Shown here: one piece after another, positions 63,620 to 64,000 of the stretch
Layout of the letters: every line of letters starts with the position of its first letter
Position numbering within the stretch: the stretch's first letter is position 1
Assembly: GCA_965204405.1 (NCBI GenBank)
Contig: CBDBEN010000005.1
Coordinates: 3,224,001 to 3,288,000 of the forward strand
Source: JANQPX01 sp965204405
GTDB lineage: Bacteria; Pseudomonadota; Alphaproteobacteria; Geminicoccales; Geminicoccaceae
Length of the DNA stretch: 64,000 nt
Reading direction: 5' to 3'
The notes under the pieces: model-generated
Told to the model about the DNA's origin: nothing
The model's database searches: none
What the model saw: only the letters and a program-made list of their open reading frames with translations
Translations under genes and position numbers: made by a program

Positions 63620-64000
63620 ATGTCGACCTTCAAACTAATCATCGGCAATAAGAACTACTCCTCCTGGTCGCTTCGCGGTTGGCTGGCGGTTAAGCAGGCC
63701 GGCGTCGACTTCGAGGAAACCGTGGTCAATCTCGGCGCACCTGACTTTAAGCAGCAGCTTCGAGAGCACTCGGCAGCGGCCAAGGTTCCCGTGCTGATTC
63801 ATGGCGAGCGGCTTATCTGGGACTCGCTGGCCATGATCGAATATCTGGCCGAGATCGCCCCCAAGGCAGGCTTTTGGCCCGAAGACCAAGGCAACCGGGC
63901 GCATGCGCGGTCTGTGGCCGCCGAGATGCATTCGAGCTTCGGCGCGGTCAGGGGCGCCATGCCGATGAATCTTAGAAAAGACCTCGCCGGCAAGGGCCGC
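63620..64000 (+). CDS. Glutathione S-transferase family protein (3' partial)
   Basis: First 127 codons of a GST-like protein, continuing beyond the window. The thioredoxin-fold start (KLIIGNKNYSSWSLRGWLAV) has the catalytic-type Ser, cis-Pro KVPVLIHG, and WDSLAMIEYLAE with the glutathione-contacting SLAM (usually ES/DS). The helical domain begins near residue 95. GAGGGT precedes the ATG. It is 4 bp from msrB and probably cotranscribed. Confidence 0.9.
   Translation, partial: MSTFKLIIGNKNYSSWSLRGWLAVKQAGVDFEETVVNLGAPDFKQQLREHSAAAKVPVLIHGERLIWDSLAMIEYLAEIAPKAGFWPEDQGNRAHARSVAAEMHSSFGAVRGAMPMNLRKDLAGKGR

Overview
The window looks like a G+C-rich alphaproteobacterial chromosome, probably Hyphomicrobiales/Rhizobiales-like. 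This is inferred from gene content and arrangement: an ArsR-methyltransferase gene coupled to metF and metH, a Zur-boxed znuA/zur-znuC-znuB locus, TctABC and TAXI-type periplasmic binding proteins, a DUF1127 protein, Mla lipid-transport genes and rhizobial-type IS3 and IS630 elements. No rRNA, tRNA or CRISPR array was seen.

Layout. 1-6339: a tandem glycerophosphodiester phosphodiesterase (cut by the window start), then an ABC importer operon (binding protein, two permeases, ATPase) ending in a metallophosphoesterase. Together they suggest uptake and hydrolysis of a phosphodiester-type nutrient. 6340-10600: an insertion-sequence graveyard with a diverged inverted IS end, a broken adenylate cyclase, a truncated IS3 element, a frameshifted IS630 element and one complete IS3-family element with 35-bp perfect terminal repeats. 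10601-16716 (minus): a visibly A+T-richer type I secretion operon (two ABC half-transporters plus an HlyD adaptor) and an exported glycine/asparagine-repeat protein, probably acquired as an island.

16956-24440: a HAD phosphatase, a two-CDGSH plus cupin protein with kynureninase (minus), and divergently a hydantoinase/oxoprolinase A-B pair with an SRPBCC protein. 24524-29470: zinc uptake (znuA opposite zur-znuC-znuB) with two palindromic Zur-box candidates between them, followed closely by adenine deaminase. 29781-31568: a lone A+T-rich SIR2-domain protein, a candidate antiphage effector. 31707-44020 (minus): a catabolic region with a DapA-like aldolase/lyase, SufE, a DAO-type oxidase, a rhamnose-mutarotase-like protein, an orphan molybdenum hydroxylase large subunit, a trimethylamine-dehydrogenase-like flavoprotein, a Tm-1-like protein and a TctCBA transporter. 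A class III aminotransferase diverges from tctC, and a LysR regulator follows it.

46690-58097: DUF1127, DinB-like and GNAT proteins, EttA, MlaA/MlaC, a candidate structured RNA with an intrinsic terminator, then the methionine-cycle operon (ArsR-methyltransferase, metF, metH). 58109-63087: two divergent, unusually long proteins each made of two TAXI-type binding domains. The window ends with msrB and the start of a glutathione S-transferase.

The strongest leads for new biology are the SIR2 protein, the secretion operon whose two ATPases both lack the LSGGQ signature, the double-TAXI pair, the CDGSH-cupin fusion, the structured RNA before the metF regulator, and the tandem GTGGT-N3-ACCAC operators upstream of the dapA-like gene.
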